NCBI GenBank assembly: GCA_030710605.1
Contig: CP092880.1
Location: 19,839,791-19,903,790 of the forward strand
DNA length: 64,000 bases
Source: Cordylochernes scorpioides
Taxonomy: Eukaryota; Arthropoda; Arachnida; Pseudoscorpiones; Chernetidae
Direction: 5' to 3'
The translations under genes and the position numbers were made by a program. The notes beneath the pieces are model-generated. The model saw nothing but the letters and a program-made list of their open reading frames with translations. It did not search any database and had not been told where the DNA came from. This document shows, piece by piece, positions 1 through 10,334 of this stretch (the first letter of the stretch is position 1; every line of letters begins with the position of its first letter).

Positions 1-191
1 CGTCCTTGACGAGGAGCATCTTCAATGGAAATTCGGCCAGCTTTAAATCTAGAATGCCATTCAAAAACAGTTGTTTTCTTTGGGGCGTCATTGGGGAATG
101 CTTTATTAAGCATTTCAAAAGTTTCGGTTGCTAATATTTGAAGTTTCACACAGAATTCTATGCAAATCCTCTGCTTCAATTTTTTTTCCAT
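1..191 (-). CDS. Mariner-like transposase N-terminus, cut by window edge
   Basis: The minus strand is open from an ATG at 191 to the window edge, about 63 codons. It reads as the helix-turn-helix start of a mariner/SETMAR-type transposase: an N-terminal stretch beginning MEKKLKQRICIEFCV, then a second part with VFEWHSRFKAGRISIED, then a basic PRQGR motif. In this family the segment binds the terminal inverted repeat. The catalytic part lies outside the window, so intactness is unknown. This copy lies just outside the duplicated block that follows. Confidence 0.6.
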   Translation of the reverse strand, partial: MEKKLKQRICIEFCVKLQILATETFEMLNKAFPNDAPKKTTVFEWHSRFKAGRISIEDAPRQG

Positions 192-390
192 CGTAAAATC
201 GCCGCAGCGCTAGGTGTGACCTTTAAATAAATTAGAATTACCTTGGCGCGCGCGCACCCTACCGACTCGATATTGGTACCACCGTGTTGCCAGATATTTT
301 TTCTATAATAAACAGTCAAATTTATTTACATTTTCCATTTATTTATTTTTTTTATGGACCCAGTCCGGGAACTTATAGAACATACCTTGT

Positions 391-435
391 ATATATGCTA
401 TAAGGTACAACTTCCTTAAGTTTTGTCTATCAGTG
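391..435. repeat. Single arm of a Tc1-type foldback MITE
   Basis: This is the right arm of the foldback seen complete at 31741-31881. It ends in the terminal sequence TTTTGTCTATCAGTG. The left arm is absent here and is replaced by unrelated sequence. Confidence 0.7.
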
Positions 436-689
436 TTTTTTTCTTATGTTTCCATTTCAAAATATGATCCTAGAAAATGGACCCGTTTAACGAATGTGTC
501 TAAAACAACAGCCAGTATTTAACAGTATTAAACTTTTGCCTTAATATAAAGGTAAAAAATATTGCATGTCGTGTGTGTGTTGTGTAAAATATCCTTAAAA
601 TTCCATACCATTAGTTTATATACAATGGTCACAAAAAATTGCATCCCCTATAAAACAATTTTAACAAATTTCAGAAAATTCGCATATTT

Positions 690-883
690 CTTGTTCTTCT
701 TGTTCCAAAATCACTTTATTAGGTATCGCTCAACAAGAGCAACCTAGTTTATGATAATTGAAACAATGAATAATATGTGAAGGTTATTCACATATTAAAA
801 CAAAATGTTAACGCGGGATTCGATCCCGGTTCATGGCTGTCGGGAATCGAGGATTTTACCCACTCGTCCATTGACTCTTATTT
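690..883 (-). mobile_element. SINE family II (LINE-tailed), copy a
   Basis: This is a short retroposon in minus orientation. Its 5' head at the right is tRNA-like, with a box-A-like GACGAGTGGGT and a box-B-like GGGATCGAATCCC. Its 3' end at the left carries a tail shared with the Jockey-like LINE at 56.9 kb, including the small hairpin loop GCTCTTGTTGAGC. It is flanked by an 8-bp target duplication GCATATTT at 682-689 and 884-891. The same insertion is present in copy B, so it predates the duplication. Confidence 0.75.
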
Positions 884-963
884 GCATATTTAATGAGATT
901 TTTAAGGCATGTAAATAAGATCAATTTTCTGAAACGGTAAATAGAATATAAGTTTTTTTTACT

Positions 964-1255
964 TATCCCTAGTACACGTGGTACAGGCCATGATAATCAT
1001 GGTGGGTAGAAGTTGGCGACTGCTTTTACTGCACCACATTTCTAGACATGTGAAAAGCAGTTCGACGTTGCACTTACAAATATGACAGAGCCCCGCTTGG
1101 TTACTTGCACTCGCTGATGGAATTGGACTTTTGCAAGAATCGAGAGCCATTAGAGCATTTTTAAATTATTATTATAGAAAAAAATTGCCCAATGCGGGAA
1201 TCGAACCTGAGTCGTAGCGGTCGAAAACCAACGGTTTAAACCATCCTTCCACCGA
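964..1255 (-). mobile_element. SINE family I, copy 1
   Basis: This is a roughly 290-bp SINE in minus orientation. It has a tRNA-like 5' head with a box-B-like GGTTCGATTCCCGC (degenerate here), a body containing the inverted pair TGTAAGTGCA/TGCACTTACA (damaged here by a deletion), and a 3' end with the near-palindromes CATGATTATCATG and GTACCACGTGTAC. It is duplicated at 32410-32707. Confidence 0.8.
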
Positions 1256-1373
1256 AGAATATAAGTGAAAAAATAGACTTGCTTATTCATGAAAAGGAAT
1301 ATAATAAATAGCCTTCTAAATTTATCATTAATTGAAGTTAGATAAGATAATTCTCAATCTGTAGAAAGCCAAG

Positions 1374-1600
1374 GCAGAAAAATAAAGCGTCAAACAAGCA
1401 AATTTCTGATTTTACAAGAGACAGAATCATGGCCCTCAGAGAAGATGGAATTTTGATAAGAGAAATTGCTATTAAAGTAGGCTGCAATCAAAGTATTTCT
1501 GTAAGTATGTGGTCTCAGTGGTTAGAGGAAAAGTTCGCGAAAACCTGACTCAGGTCACTCTAGAGTAACAATGGAAAGAAGAGACAATGAATATTAACTT
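1374..1600 (+). pseudogene. Tc1-like transposase N-terminal HTH fragment
   Basis: Translation gives a paired-like helix-turn-helix start, with FTRDRIMALRE and then IAIKVGCNQ. A premature stop follows the second helix region, and a downstream RVTMERRDNEY stretch resembles the second HTH linker of Tc1 elements. The start codon present in copy B (32817) is altered here. The catalytic domain is missing. Confidence 0.6.
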
Positions 1601-1654
1601 AATTGTATTGACATTCAGTCAACAATCATACAAAAACAAAATAAAAATTAAATG

Positions 1655-1940
1655 ATATGATTTAGGCACGAATGTTACTTTTATATACAATACAAACTTC
1701 TACTGTCTTTACTGCGATGAAAAAATATATTGGGATGGCTTGGCTCATCAGTGGTGAATCATCAGCGGTTTCGCAAATTTAATCCACCAGACCGCTTCTT
1801 AGAGCTTTAATACTGTATTGGACGATTCTGCTTATATACGCAGCACTGAAGGGTGGAATCTACCAATATATTTTTCATCACAGTAAGGACAGTAGAAATT
1901 TTGTACTGTATATAAAAGAAACATTCGCGCTTAAATCCTT
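1655..1940. mobile_element. Foldback MITE with long terminal inverted repeats
   Basis: The left terminus contains CTTCTACTGTCTTTACTGCG and the right terminus carries its near reverse complement, extending outward into sequence like AAGAAACATTCGCGC. Arms are about 75 bp. The same family recurs at 33442, at 8536-9224 (a double inverted copy) and at 24545. I see no coding sequence and cannot assign a superfamily. Confidence 0.6.
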
Positions 1941-2030
1941 TCATTTTTTATGGGTATAGATAGCGCTTTAATGCTTTGGGTTAAAAACAAAACAATTGAA
2001 ACTTAAATTTTTTTACAACAGACTGATCCC

Positions 2031-2231
2031 TCACTGAAGAGACGTCTGGAATTCATCAGCTTCACAAGCCGCCTTGAATTTGACCAGCTTCTGACTTAGA
2101 TAATGGTTGCTGTCTCCCACAATTGCAATTGTACGGTCGAGGAACTCTGTTAGAATTATCTTCTCCCCGAGGATTAAGACTGGCGAGGATATCCTCTCTT
2201 TCCTGGCGCACAAAACCGTCCATTCCATCAT
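2031..2231 (-). pseudogene. Unidentified 66-codon reading frame, repeated in copy B
   Basis: A 66-aa frame begins MMEWTVLC and includes GEKIILTEFLDR. It is preserved at the same place in copy B (33787-33987) despite several substitutions. It may be the end of the LINE remnant lying just upstream on the same strand, but I do not recognise a domain. Confidence 0.3.
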
Positions 2232-2373
2232 GAACCTGTCAAAACCCAGGAGGCATATATAGACAATTTAAAACAATTTATTAATTCTTTTAATCAAATT
2301 TTACAAAGGTGGTAAAATAAAATAGTAAAAGGGCATATAAAATGTAGGGAAATATATATACAAATGTCTTCAG

Positions 2374-2995
2374 AAAGGAAGGCTTCCCCACCTTAGAGAG
2401 AGTCCTCCTCCAGACAAGGAGGGGGGTCTTCTTGTACCTCCTCAGTTCCACGCCGAGAAGTACCTATAGATGTACGTCTTGGCAGACGCCAGGATGTTCA
2501 GGGGGGTCATCATCTAGGCCATGCCTGAAGACCCAGCCCTGTAGGTCAGGGGGGCCGCCCGATGATGGTAAATGCCTCCCGGATGAGAGGCCTGATGTAG
2601 CGGCCAGGACCAGTACCGGTGAACCAGCGACAGGTCGCCGGACCCACAGGCGATGCAAGACTGTTGTGCCGATGCTGGATGGGGCAGGGCGTGCAGCAGG
2701 CATAGACCCAGGAGGCATAAATAGTCGGCGGCTCGTTGTCAAATAGATCCTCTAGCGGTCTGAGGAAACTGTTTGGCTTGGGGCTTGCTGGAAGATTCCA
2801 GAGTACTGGTGGAGGGTGCATTCTCGTTTTCTTTTTCTTTTCTTTTTTTGGGGGGCTGTTGGTGTGGAGAACATCTGTACCGGGACAGCCTTTGACGCAT
2901 GGTGGTCTTCTAATGCTGCAGGTGGAGGTGCAGTGGTTGTGGGAGCAGGCTCAGGGGTCTTCACGCTGTTTCTCTAGCTAGAGGCCTCGGGAATG
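2374..2995 (-). pseudogene. LINE ORF remnant with C-terminal CCHC
   Basis: In minus-strand reading there is a proline/alanine-rich segment, then a frameshifted region ending with RPLIREAFTIIGRPPDLQGW. In copy B the same region keeps a C-x2-C-x8-H-x4-C motif (CIACGSGDLSLVHRYWSC), which fits the zinc-binding motif at the C-terminus of many LINE reverse transcriptases. Copy A has indels that break this frame. The element and clade are not certain. Confidence 0.45.
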
Positions 2996-3007
2996 CTTGC
3001 CGCCGTA

Positions 3008-3495
3008 GTTTATCCTTTTATTAAGATTAAGAAGGGTTCGACAAAGTCCAAATGTGATCGTATTGATTGATCCTTTGAATTCTTGAATTAAACTAGTATT
3101 ATAAATAGACAGATCAAATGAAACTTTGGATAGACGAATAGAACTAAAGTCTTTGAGCGGTTGTATCAAATGCGATTGTTTGGAAGAAGGATTTGACAAA
3201 GTCTATGTATGGTCGGTCAGGTTGATTGATTATTGGATTCTTGAGTTGAACTAGTATCTATAAATAGACAGTTCGAATGAAACTTTGGATAGACGAATAG
3301 AACTAAAGTCTTTGAGTGGTCGGACTAAACGCGATTGTTTGTAAGAAGGATTTGACAAAGTCTATGTATGGTCGGTCAGGTTGATTGATCCTTTGGATTC
3401 TTGAGTTGAACTAGTATCTATAAATAGACAGTTCGAATGAAACTTTGAATAGACGAATAGAACTAAAGTCTTTGAGTGGTCGTATTGAACGAGTT
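3008..3495. repeat. 159-bp tandem repeat, three units
   Basis: Units can be aligned on GGATTTGACAAAGTC-like starts at about 3030, 3189 and 3348, a period of 159 bp. Each contains GGTTGATTGAT and GAATGAAACTTTGGATAGAC. Copy B carries five units. Confidence 0.85.
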
Positions 3496-3777
3496 TGATA
3501 GATAAGATTGAAAAGGGTTGTATCCAAACAGATCCTGATAAAAAGTGACGTTAATATTATTGTCGGTGTTATTTATTTTGATTCCAAAATCATGATATTT
3601 TGATTGAGTTAGGTTGAAGATGGTTATATTTGGTAAAAATGGCCTATTATATATATATATATCTACACAGATGTATGAAAAGGAATCTTTCTTTACAGAT
3701 GATTCTTTAGTATGCTGAAGCCGAAAATGATTATGATAAATAAATGATATTGATAACAACAAACAAAAACAACAAAA

Positions 3778-4260
3778 ACTTTATTAAGACACTATTGTCA
3801 TACAAGGGAGTTCCCCTAAAGGTTATATATGTACATGAATGAGGAGGAAGAACAATTAGAGGGGAGGGGGAGCAATCAGCCGTTGTCTGTGGAGTTGAGC
3901 ACTTCTCTCATTTTATCTATCTCCTTGAAATTTTTTAAATATTCATAAACATATGTTCTATCCAGCAGGAGAGTAGTAAAAAAATTTATATACATGTTGT
4001 TCATTATAGTGAGTTAGCCCCGATATTTCGTGAATTTCCAATCTCTTTTCCTGTAGAAATGGGCAATAGAATAGATAATGGACCAAATTGTCTTGGATGA
4101 CAGCATTGCAGAAGTAGACAATTTAAAGGGTCGCTGTTCCAAAATCCCGTGATATCCTCGGGGAAAAATAGCCATGGAATCCTTTGACGGGCTATAAATT
4201 GTTTAATTTTCAAAGGGAGGTTTTATAGTAAGTAGTTCTCTAATGATATTGATAACAAAG
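3778..4260 (-). pseudogene. 5'-truncated LINE 3' end
   Basis: The left end is the LINE 3' terminus: AATAAAG on the minus strand followed by a (TTGTT)-type tail. The coding remnant further right resembles the copy-B frame at 39946-40380, which carries a C-terminal zinc motif CYFCNAVIQ...HYLFYCP. Here it is truncated by indels. The same tail type occurs at 48406. Confidence 0.6.
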
Positions 4261-4391
4261 ATATCATTTTAAAGATAAAAACTCTTTTAGATATCGTTCT
4301 AAATATGTTCTTATAAGGGACATTTCTTTATCTATGTTCGGTGTGTTGCTTAATGGGGCCAAAACTCAAAAACAGATCATTATTATTATTA

Positions 4392-4650
4392 GTTTTTGAC
4401 CGCTACGACCCAGGATCGAATCCCGCATAGGAGACTTTTTTCTGATAAAATAAAGCTCCAATGGCCCCTCGAAAAGTCCAAATCCACCAGTGAGTGCACG
4501 TAACTAAACGGGGCTCTTGCTTACTTGTAAGTCCAAATGTCCGAAACCGCTTTCCACATGTGTAGACAGTGGTGCACTTACAGTAAAAGCAGTTGCCAAT
4601 TTCTTAGCCACCATGATTTTTATGGCTTGTACCACGTGTACTAGGGAGAG
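4392..4650 (+). mobile_element. SINE family I, copy 2 (head truncated)
   Basis: The body and 3' end of SINE family I are present in plus orientation. The first part of the tRNA-like head is missing, but the box-B-like segment GGATCGAATCCCGC remains. The 3' end GTACCACGTGTACTAGGGA is followed by a GA-rich tail. It is duplicated at 40561-40820. Confidence 0.75.
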
Positions 4651-5160
4651 AGAGATAATTTAAGTAATAATAATAATTAATTATTATAAAGATGATTTCA
4701 TAGATAATTAACCCACTTAAAATGTACTTTTTTAAAAATATCTATATTTGAAAAAATAATAATATGTAAAATGCACTCGGGGAAAACCAGGGGGTATTGA
4801 TTGCCTTGGTTATTCGTCTATTTATTAATGTTTCACCTCGTACTTCCGTTACCTTTCTTTTTCTTTCGAAAGACCTCTAAGAAGAATTTTTAATAAACTT
4901 GCCGTAAGAATCCGCCTGAAAACATGAATACTCTCAGCCTGCCTCTGGAGTTATATTAGATCAGCTCAAGTCATTTCTGATCTTAAGATGTCCACCGCAA
5001 CAACGAGACAATAAGTCTGAAGACAAACGCGGATAGTTGGCGACTTCTTTACGTGGCTCCAGGAGTCCGGGTTATGCATAGATTATCGTCTCTGATATTA
5101 CAAAAGTAATAAAAAGTTGTTTGATTCAAGACAGGCTTTATCGTAAATCCTTGAAAGTAT

Positions 5161-5708
5161 TGTTGCGTTGTTGGTTGAAAAAGAATAACTTCCGTGAGTA
5201 CAAAGGATCTTTAGAACTTTATTTAAGCCTAATCAATAAAAATAATTACAAAAGAGTGCAAAAAATAAAACAAAAATAAAGAAAACAGCAGTTACAAACT
5301 CACAAGCTGCAGCACGGTGAGGGAAAGCAGAAGCAGAACAGGAGACAGAAGTTCGTAGAACCTTCTAGAATCTTCCAAGAAGTACACCGGCGTCGGCGGT
5401 AAGCAGCATTCCGACCTCTTGAGACAGCAGCTTGCTTGGAGTACACCACGTAGCTTGTTTCATTCTTTGACCCTTTTTCTTATCTTTCTTTTCTCCTTGG
5501 CATGAGTTTCTCCTCCCTATATATCCCGGAGTAGATCTTTCCAGAACGGTCATGCTTGGTCAGCCAATCAGAAAGCTGCCAGCACAAAGCGGTTGCGCAA
5601 TCGCTTTAGATTGGCCAATCGGTTGTTCTCCGATTTTTCTACATTTTTCTTGAACGTTCTAAAACATTATCTCTCCATTCTGGAATGTGCTTCTCTTTCT
5701 ACGTAACA
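5161..5708 (-). repeat. Gypsy-type LTR (3' LTR, copy A)
   Basis: In element orientation this LTR starts TGTTACG and ends CGCAACA, so it has TG...CA ends and a length of 548 bp. A polypurine tract (AAGGGGGGA on the minus strand) sits directly upstream in the element. It contains an AATAAA-type signal. The matching LTR in copy B is 41332-41876. Confidence 0.8.
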
Positions 5709-5719
5709 CTGTCCCCCCC

Positions 5720-5938
5720 TTAGGACTGATCGTCCCGAACAGTCCATTGTACTGGAACAGTACCCCTGAAGGGTGCCAACCGGTTGTAGTGCACCACTTT
5801 GGGTTTAGAAGTCCGGGTCTTCTGAATTCGATAGATGACATCATTGAGACACTTGATGATCTTGTAGGGACCTTCCCACTGATACTGAAGTTTAGGAGAA
5901 AGTCCTTTCTTCCGTTGAGGATTATGGAGCCAAACCAT
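5720..5938 (-). pseudogene. Integrase C-terminal GPY/F remnant, copy A
   Basis: The frame contains MVWLHNPQRKKGLSPKL and QWEGPYKIIKCLNDVIYRI, the GPY/F module at the end of Gypsy integrases. It is out of frame with the 5978-7045 reading frame. Copy B (41888-42184) preserves a longer version. Confidence 0.7.
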
Positions 5939-5977
5939 TTCACCCTCTTTGAAAGTCTTGAGTCTTGTACCTGCCTT

Positions 5978-7045
5978 TCATTTTCTCACTGGAAAGTGAA
6001 GATTTTCTCTTGCCCACTGGTGAACGGTCAGCATCCTTTCAAATGGGGGACCTACATTGTAGATCTTCACCTTTTCTTTGGATTTTGGTGTCGGTCCCTT
6101 TCTCTCTGAACATCGTGTACAGTTTCTGCACCATTTTTCAACATCAGTTCGACTTCCTGGCCAACAAAATCTTTCTCTAACTTTGGCCAGTGTTTTTCTG
6201 ATGCCGAAGTGATCTCCCGTGGGACTGCTATGCATCTCCTGGAGAGCCAAAGGTACATGAGATATGGGTAACACCAACTTCCAGGATTCATGCTTTCCAT
6301 CCTCGCTCTTCCATTTCTTGTATAAGACTCCATCTCGCAGGGTCAAAGAATTCCAGAGGCGCCAGAGACTTTTGGTTTTAGGACTGTGCGAGGCCACATC
6401 TTCCCTGGATGGTCTTTCATCTGATTCCTTCCAATTTATCACCGGCAAGAGATCTCGGTCTTCACGTTGAGCTTTTCTTAAAGCTTGGCCAGTCCAGTGT
6501 TGCTCTTCCACTTCATCTCTTTCTTGCACTGTAACTTGCCTTACGCAAAATCTCTCTTCAGCACGAGCACAATGTCCACTTTGTGGAACACACGGCCTTC
6601 TTGATAAGGCATCAGCATTATCTTTCTGTCTCCCGTGGTTCTTCTTAGGGGCTGAGGTGGTTTTAAAATTTTCCGGACAGTTTCTTCTCATGTGGCCATA
6701 TTGCCCACATTTCCAGCAGTCGGTATCACTGCGTTGTTTTACTTTTCTGGGGCAAGTTGGAGAAATGTGATCAAGGACTCCACAAGTCCAGCAGCGGCCC
6801 CTTTTTCTTTCAGGCTTATGCTTAGAGTTATCTGGACAGTTTTTCCTTATGTGACCATTTTTTCCACATTTCCAGCAACCTGTATCACTACACTGTTTTA
6901 CTCTTCGGGGGCAATTTGGAGACATGTGATCATGGGCTCCACAGGTCCAACAGCGACCCCTTTTTCTTTCTGGATTATCCAATTTAACTTGTATATCCAC
7001 GCGATAACTTTCTATTGTGGCCTGTTGGGCAGCTTCATGCTTCAT
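5978..7045 (-). CDS. Gag zinc knuckles joined to integrase zinc finger (internally deleted Gypsy), copy A
   Basis: This 355-codon frame is a deletion product. It begins with the gag C-terminus, with four CCHC knuckles (C-x2-C-x4-H-x4-C) that look like a duplicated pair: CWTCG..DH and CWKCG..GH, twice. It then jumps straight to NADALSRRP, which normally closes the RNase H domain, so protease, reverse transcriptase and RNase H are absent. An integrase H2C2 zinc finger follows (HSSPTGDHFGIRKT then CRNCTRCSERKGP). At GPPFERM, the start of the integrase core, it jumps again to the far C-terminus, and a frameshift ends it. The protein would bind nucleic acid but has no catalytic domain. Confidence 0.75.
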   Translation of the reverse strand: MKHEAAQQATIESYRVDIQVKLDNPERKRGRCWTCGAHDHMSPNCPRRVKQCSDTGCWKCGKNGHIRKNCPDNSKHKPERKRGRCWTCGVLDHISPTCPRKVKQRSDTDCWKCGQYGHMRRNCPENFKTTSAPKKNHGRQKDNADALSRRPCVPQSGHCARAEERFCVRQVTVQERDEVEEQHWTGQALRKAQREDRDLLPVINWKESDERPSREDVASHSPKTKSLWRLWNSLTLRDGVLYKKWKSEDGKHESWKLVLPISHVPLALQEMHSSPTGDHFGIRKTLAKVRERFCWPGSRTDVEKWCRNCTRCSERKGPTPKSKEKVKIYNVGPPFERMLTVHQWARENLHFPVRK

Positions 7046-7861
7046 GGCTTGGACCAGGGTTTCTTGTAGAGTAGTCGCACTTGTAGTCTGGCAAACTTCT
7101 GGATTTCAGGGTCTCCGATGGCATCAATAAACTCATGTTGGGCCATAAAATCTTGTATTTCCGGAGGACATTTTGGATAGGCTAATCTTGCTAGGCGTCG
7201 GATGTCGTGGGCCAACTCCTGCAAACTTTCTTTCTCATCTTGTAGTCTATTCTTTAACTTTACTACATAAAGCTGTTGGTATGTTCTTCTCCATATCGGG
7301 ACTCCAACGCATCAATCAGGGCGTTGAAGTCTAGGCGAAGTTGTTCCGGAATCATCTGGAGTACATCCACTGCAGGTCCACGAAGTGCAGCAGCAGCTTG
7401 CCTTATCTCTAACGTTCCATCCGTTCGCTTGGGCAACCACATCGAACTGGGTTTTGAAGGAGGTCCATGATGATTGTCCATCAAAGGTAGGAACTTTGAC
7501 AAGAGGTCTACCCGAATTGTTATTTTCTTGCTGGAAAACTGGAGTTCTTGGATGGCCCGTTTCCACAGCAAGTCTCTCTTTTAAAGCAGACAATTTATAT
7601 TTCATTTCTTCTTTTACAGAGGAAACGTCTTCTTTTACAGAGGAAACGTCTTCTCTTCAGCTGAGATTTCATCTTCTAAGCATTGGAACTTAAGCCCCAA
7701 GCTTTTTTTAGCTCTTGATGTTGAGCTTGAAGAGCCTCGCGAGTTTCTTTATTTTGAGCTTGAAGAGCCTCACGAGTTTCTTGAGTTTGAGCTTGCAAAG
7801 CCTAGGTTTGAGCTTGCATAGCCTGGTTTTGAGCTTGGATCGCTTTCAATATTTCTTCCAT
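7046..7861 (-). pseudogene. Gypsy gag, frameshifted, copy A
   Basis: This is the gag region upstream of the zinc knuckles. The start ATG is at 7861. It begins with a heptad-like repeat (Q-A-Q-N), followed by the capsid-like segment with PTFDGQSSWTSFKTQFD. Compared with copy B it has extra small indels near 7290, 7390 and 7660 that break the frame. Both copies share a frameshift just before the knuckles. Confidence 0.65.
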
Positions 7862-7891
7862 TTTTCTGGGTAAGTACCTAAAATTATTCAG

Positions 7892-7991
7892 NNNNNNNNN
7901 NNNNNNNNNNNNNNNNNNNNNNNNNNNNNNNNNNNNNNNNNNNNNNNNNNNNNNNNNNNNNNNNNNNNNNNNNNNNNNNNNNNNNNNNNNN
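7892..7991. other. Assembly gap (100 N)
   Basis: Exactly 100 ambiguous bases interrupt the Gypsy copy A just upstream of its gag start. The length suggests a placeholder gap. The 5' LTR and left-hand junction of copy A are hidden here. Confidence 0.99.
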
Positions 7992-8128
7992 GATCTCTGT
8001 TCCAGCAGACCTTCAGCATCATCCAAAGACCGCACTGATGGAGAATTCCTGAATACCTGGATGAGGACTCATCGTCGTTGTGGGAGCCTCCATAACTGTA
8101 CATATTATCTATATAAAGGGGAAGGGGG

Positions 8129-8421
8129 GTCGTTGGAAGGCTGGTTAAACCGTTTGGTTTTCGACCACTACGACCCGGGCACGATTCCCGCATTGGACAT
8201 TTTTTTTCTGATAAAAAAAAAATGTTCCAAAGGCCCCCGATTCTTGCAAAAGTTCAACCCCACCAGCGAGTGCAAGTAACCAAATAGGGCTCTGGCACAT
8301 TTGTAAGTGCAAAGTCGAACTGCTTTTCACATGTGTAGACATGTGGTGCGCTTACAGTAAAAAGCGGTCGCTAACTACCCACCATGATTATCATGGCCTG
8401 TACCACGTGTACTAGGGATAA
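8129..8421 (+). mobile_element. SINE family I, copy 3
   Basis: This copy appears full-length. It has the tRNA-like head with a box-B-like ACGATTCCCGC, the central inverted pair TGTAAGTGCA/TGCGCTTACA, the 3' near-palindromes, and an A-rich tail. Confidence 0.8.
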
Positions 8422-8535
8422 TAAAAAAAAATGTCTATATAATTTGTGTTATAAAGTTTCGATTGCGTCGAGTTTTTCGTTTTTATCATCATTTTCATTA
8501 TTAACACAAAGCAATAACGCGCCATCTATACATAT

Positions 8536-9224
8536 AAAATAAAAGGATTTAAAAGCGCGAATGTTTCTTTTATACATAAAACGAACTTCTACAGTCTTTA
8601 CTGCGATGAAAAAATATATTGGGAGGGCTTGGCTCATCACTGGTGAACCCTTCCAGCGGTTTCGCCAATTTAATTCACCAGACCGCTTCTCAGAGCTCTA
8701 ATAATGTATTGGATCATTCTGCATTTATATGCTACACTGAAGGATGGAATCTTAGAAATGGTTTTCAAGTAAACTATGGGCATAAGCTTATAGGACAGTA
8801 GAATTACATTCAAATATTTGCTTCGAGCAATGCTCTTCAGCAAACTATAAAGACTAGGCCAGTTAGGAATAAATTAACACAAAGCAATAACGCGCCATAT
8901 ATACATATAAAATAAAAGGATTTAAAAGCGTTTTATACATAAAACGAACTTCTACTGTCCTTACTGCGACAAGCTTATGTCCATAGTTTACTTGAAAACC
9001 ATTTCTAAGATTCAATCCTTCAGTGTAGCATATAAAAGCAGAATGATCCAATACAGCATTAGAGCTCTGAGAAGCGGTCTGGTGGATTAAATTGGCGAAA
9101 CCGTTGGGAGGGTTCACCACTGATGAGCCAAGCCTTCCCAATATATTTTTTCATCGCAGTAAGGACAGTAGAAGTTTGTATTATGTATAAAAGAAACATT
9201 CGCGCTTTTAAATTCTTTTATTTT
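8536..9224. mobile_element. Two foldback MITE copies arranged head to head
   Basis: Two copies of the 1655-1940 MITE type lie as inverted arms, roughly 8536-8800 and 8880-9224, with a short spacer. Outer ends are AAAAGCGCGAATG and its complement. Each arm has the same roughly 60-codon open frame on its own strand (GFANLIHQTASQSSN...), which reflects shared ancestry and not necessarily coding. Confidence 0.65.
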
Positions 9225-9302
9225 CATTATTGTTAATTTCTCATAATTAGTGCGGACTGTGCATTTTCCTTTATTGACAAGATGTCAATAAAAATATGTT
9301 GA

Positions 9303-9592
9303 TTGAAGGCTGGTTAAACCGTTTGGTTTTCGACCACTACGACCCGGGTTCGATTCCCGCATTGGACACTTTTTTTTTTATTTAAAAATAAAATGCTCCA
9401 ATGGCCCCCGATTCTTGCAAAAGTTCAACCCCACTAGCGAGTGCAAGTAACCAGACGGGGCTCTGGCATATTTGTAAGTGCAAAGTCGAACTGCTTTTCA
9501 CATGTGTAGACAATGTGGTGCGCTTACAGTAAAAAGCAGTCGCTGACTACCCACCATGATTATCATGGCCTGTACCACGTGTACTAGGGATA
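9303..9592 (+). mobile_element. SINE family I, copy 4
   Basis: Box B is intact as GGGTTCGATTCCCGC. The body and 3' end match copy 3 closely. The tail is AT-rich. Confidence 0.8.
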
Positions 9593-9773
9593 ATTAAATA
9601 AAAGTCTATATAATTTAAGATATAAAGTTTCGATTACGTCGAATTATTTTATTTATTTGACACTGAGAGACGAGCTTTCCGTGAATATCCTTAATCTACG
9701 CCTCTATCTCTCTCTAAAAGTTCTTCGGCGGTGGATGAGGCGGCATGTACAATGTCATTCTACATCTTATATA

Positions 9774-10195
9774 CAGGGTGATCCAAAAGTCCCGCACAAC
9801 TTTAAAAATTAATAACTCCGCGAATATTTGCGCTAGAGCAATGCGGTAAAGACCATTGTGTTCAGGATGCAATGGGATTTTTTATGGCAAATAATGAAAA
9901 ATTCTAAATTGATTTTAGTTACAACTTTATTCGCTAGATGGCGCTCTACCAGAATCAGCTATTCAGCGGCCAAATTGTTTGATAAATTGAAAAATATAAC
10001 TGAACGACACGTATTTTTCTTTTTTGAATACCAGGAAAGAACCCTAATAATATCAAATGATAAATTAATAAAACACCATTTCGCCAAAAGTTAGAAGAAA
10101 TGGTTGACGATTTTTAAATACAATCTGAGATATGTAAAATAGGTATATGCAAATTTAAACATGTAGCAGAAAAAAAAACTTAATATTTTAGATGC
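9774..10195 (+). mobile_element. Tc1/mariner-type repeat end, copy 1
   Basis: It starts after a TA with CAGGGTGATCCAAAAGTCCC, a terminal repeat of the Tc1/mariner type. A related copy lies inverted at 19765-20183. Both carry a 78-codon open frame (9858-10094 here, MFRMQWDFLWQIMK...) that I do not recognise. The second terminus is not visible. Confidence 0.55.
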
Positions 10196-10334
10196 GGTTT
10201 GCTGGAATCCTCTCAGCTATTTAAATTTCGAGATAATTTTTATATTTTTTTAATTCAACTCTCTCTCAGTATCGATTATATTTATTTTAATTCATTTGAA
10301 AAATATTTATCTATCTCTAATGATTTATTTTACT

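Larger units (their letters stand above)
391..7891. repeat. Segmental duplication, copy A
   Basis: This block matches 31.8-44.1 kb in the same order and direction: SINE, SINE, Tc1 fragment, MITE, LINE remnant, 159-bp tandem repeat, LINE 3' end, SINE, Gypsy element. Similarity by eye is high, with scattered substitutions and small indels. Copy A lacks the hAT MITE, the Helitron-like array and the mariner seen in copy B, so it serves as the empty-site reference for all three. Its right boundary is lost in the assembly gap. Confidence 0.85.

Noticed and set aside
817..879. tRNA-like sequence taken as a tRNA gene
   Set aside because: It is the head of SINE family II; it lacks a complete cloverleaf and recurs with the SINE body.
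5687..7069. Plus-strand frames of 68-140 aa across the Gypsy element (also at 41855-43236)
   Set aside because: They are antisense shadows of the gag/integrase frame and are duplicated only because the element is.
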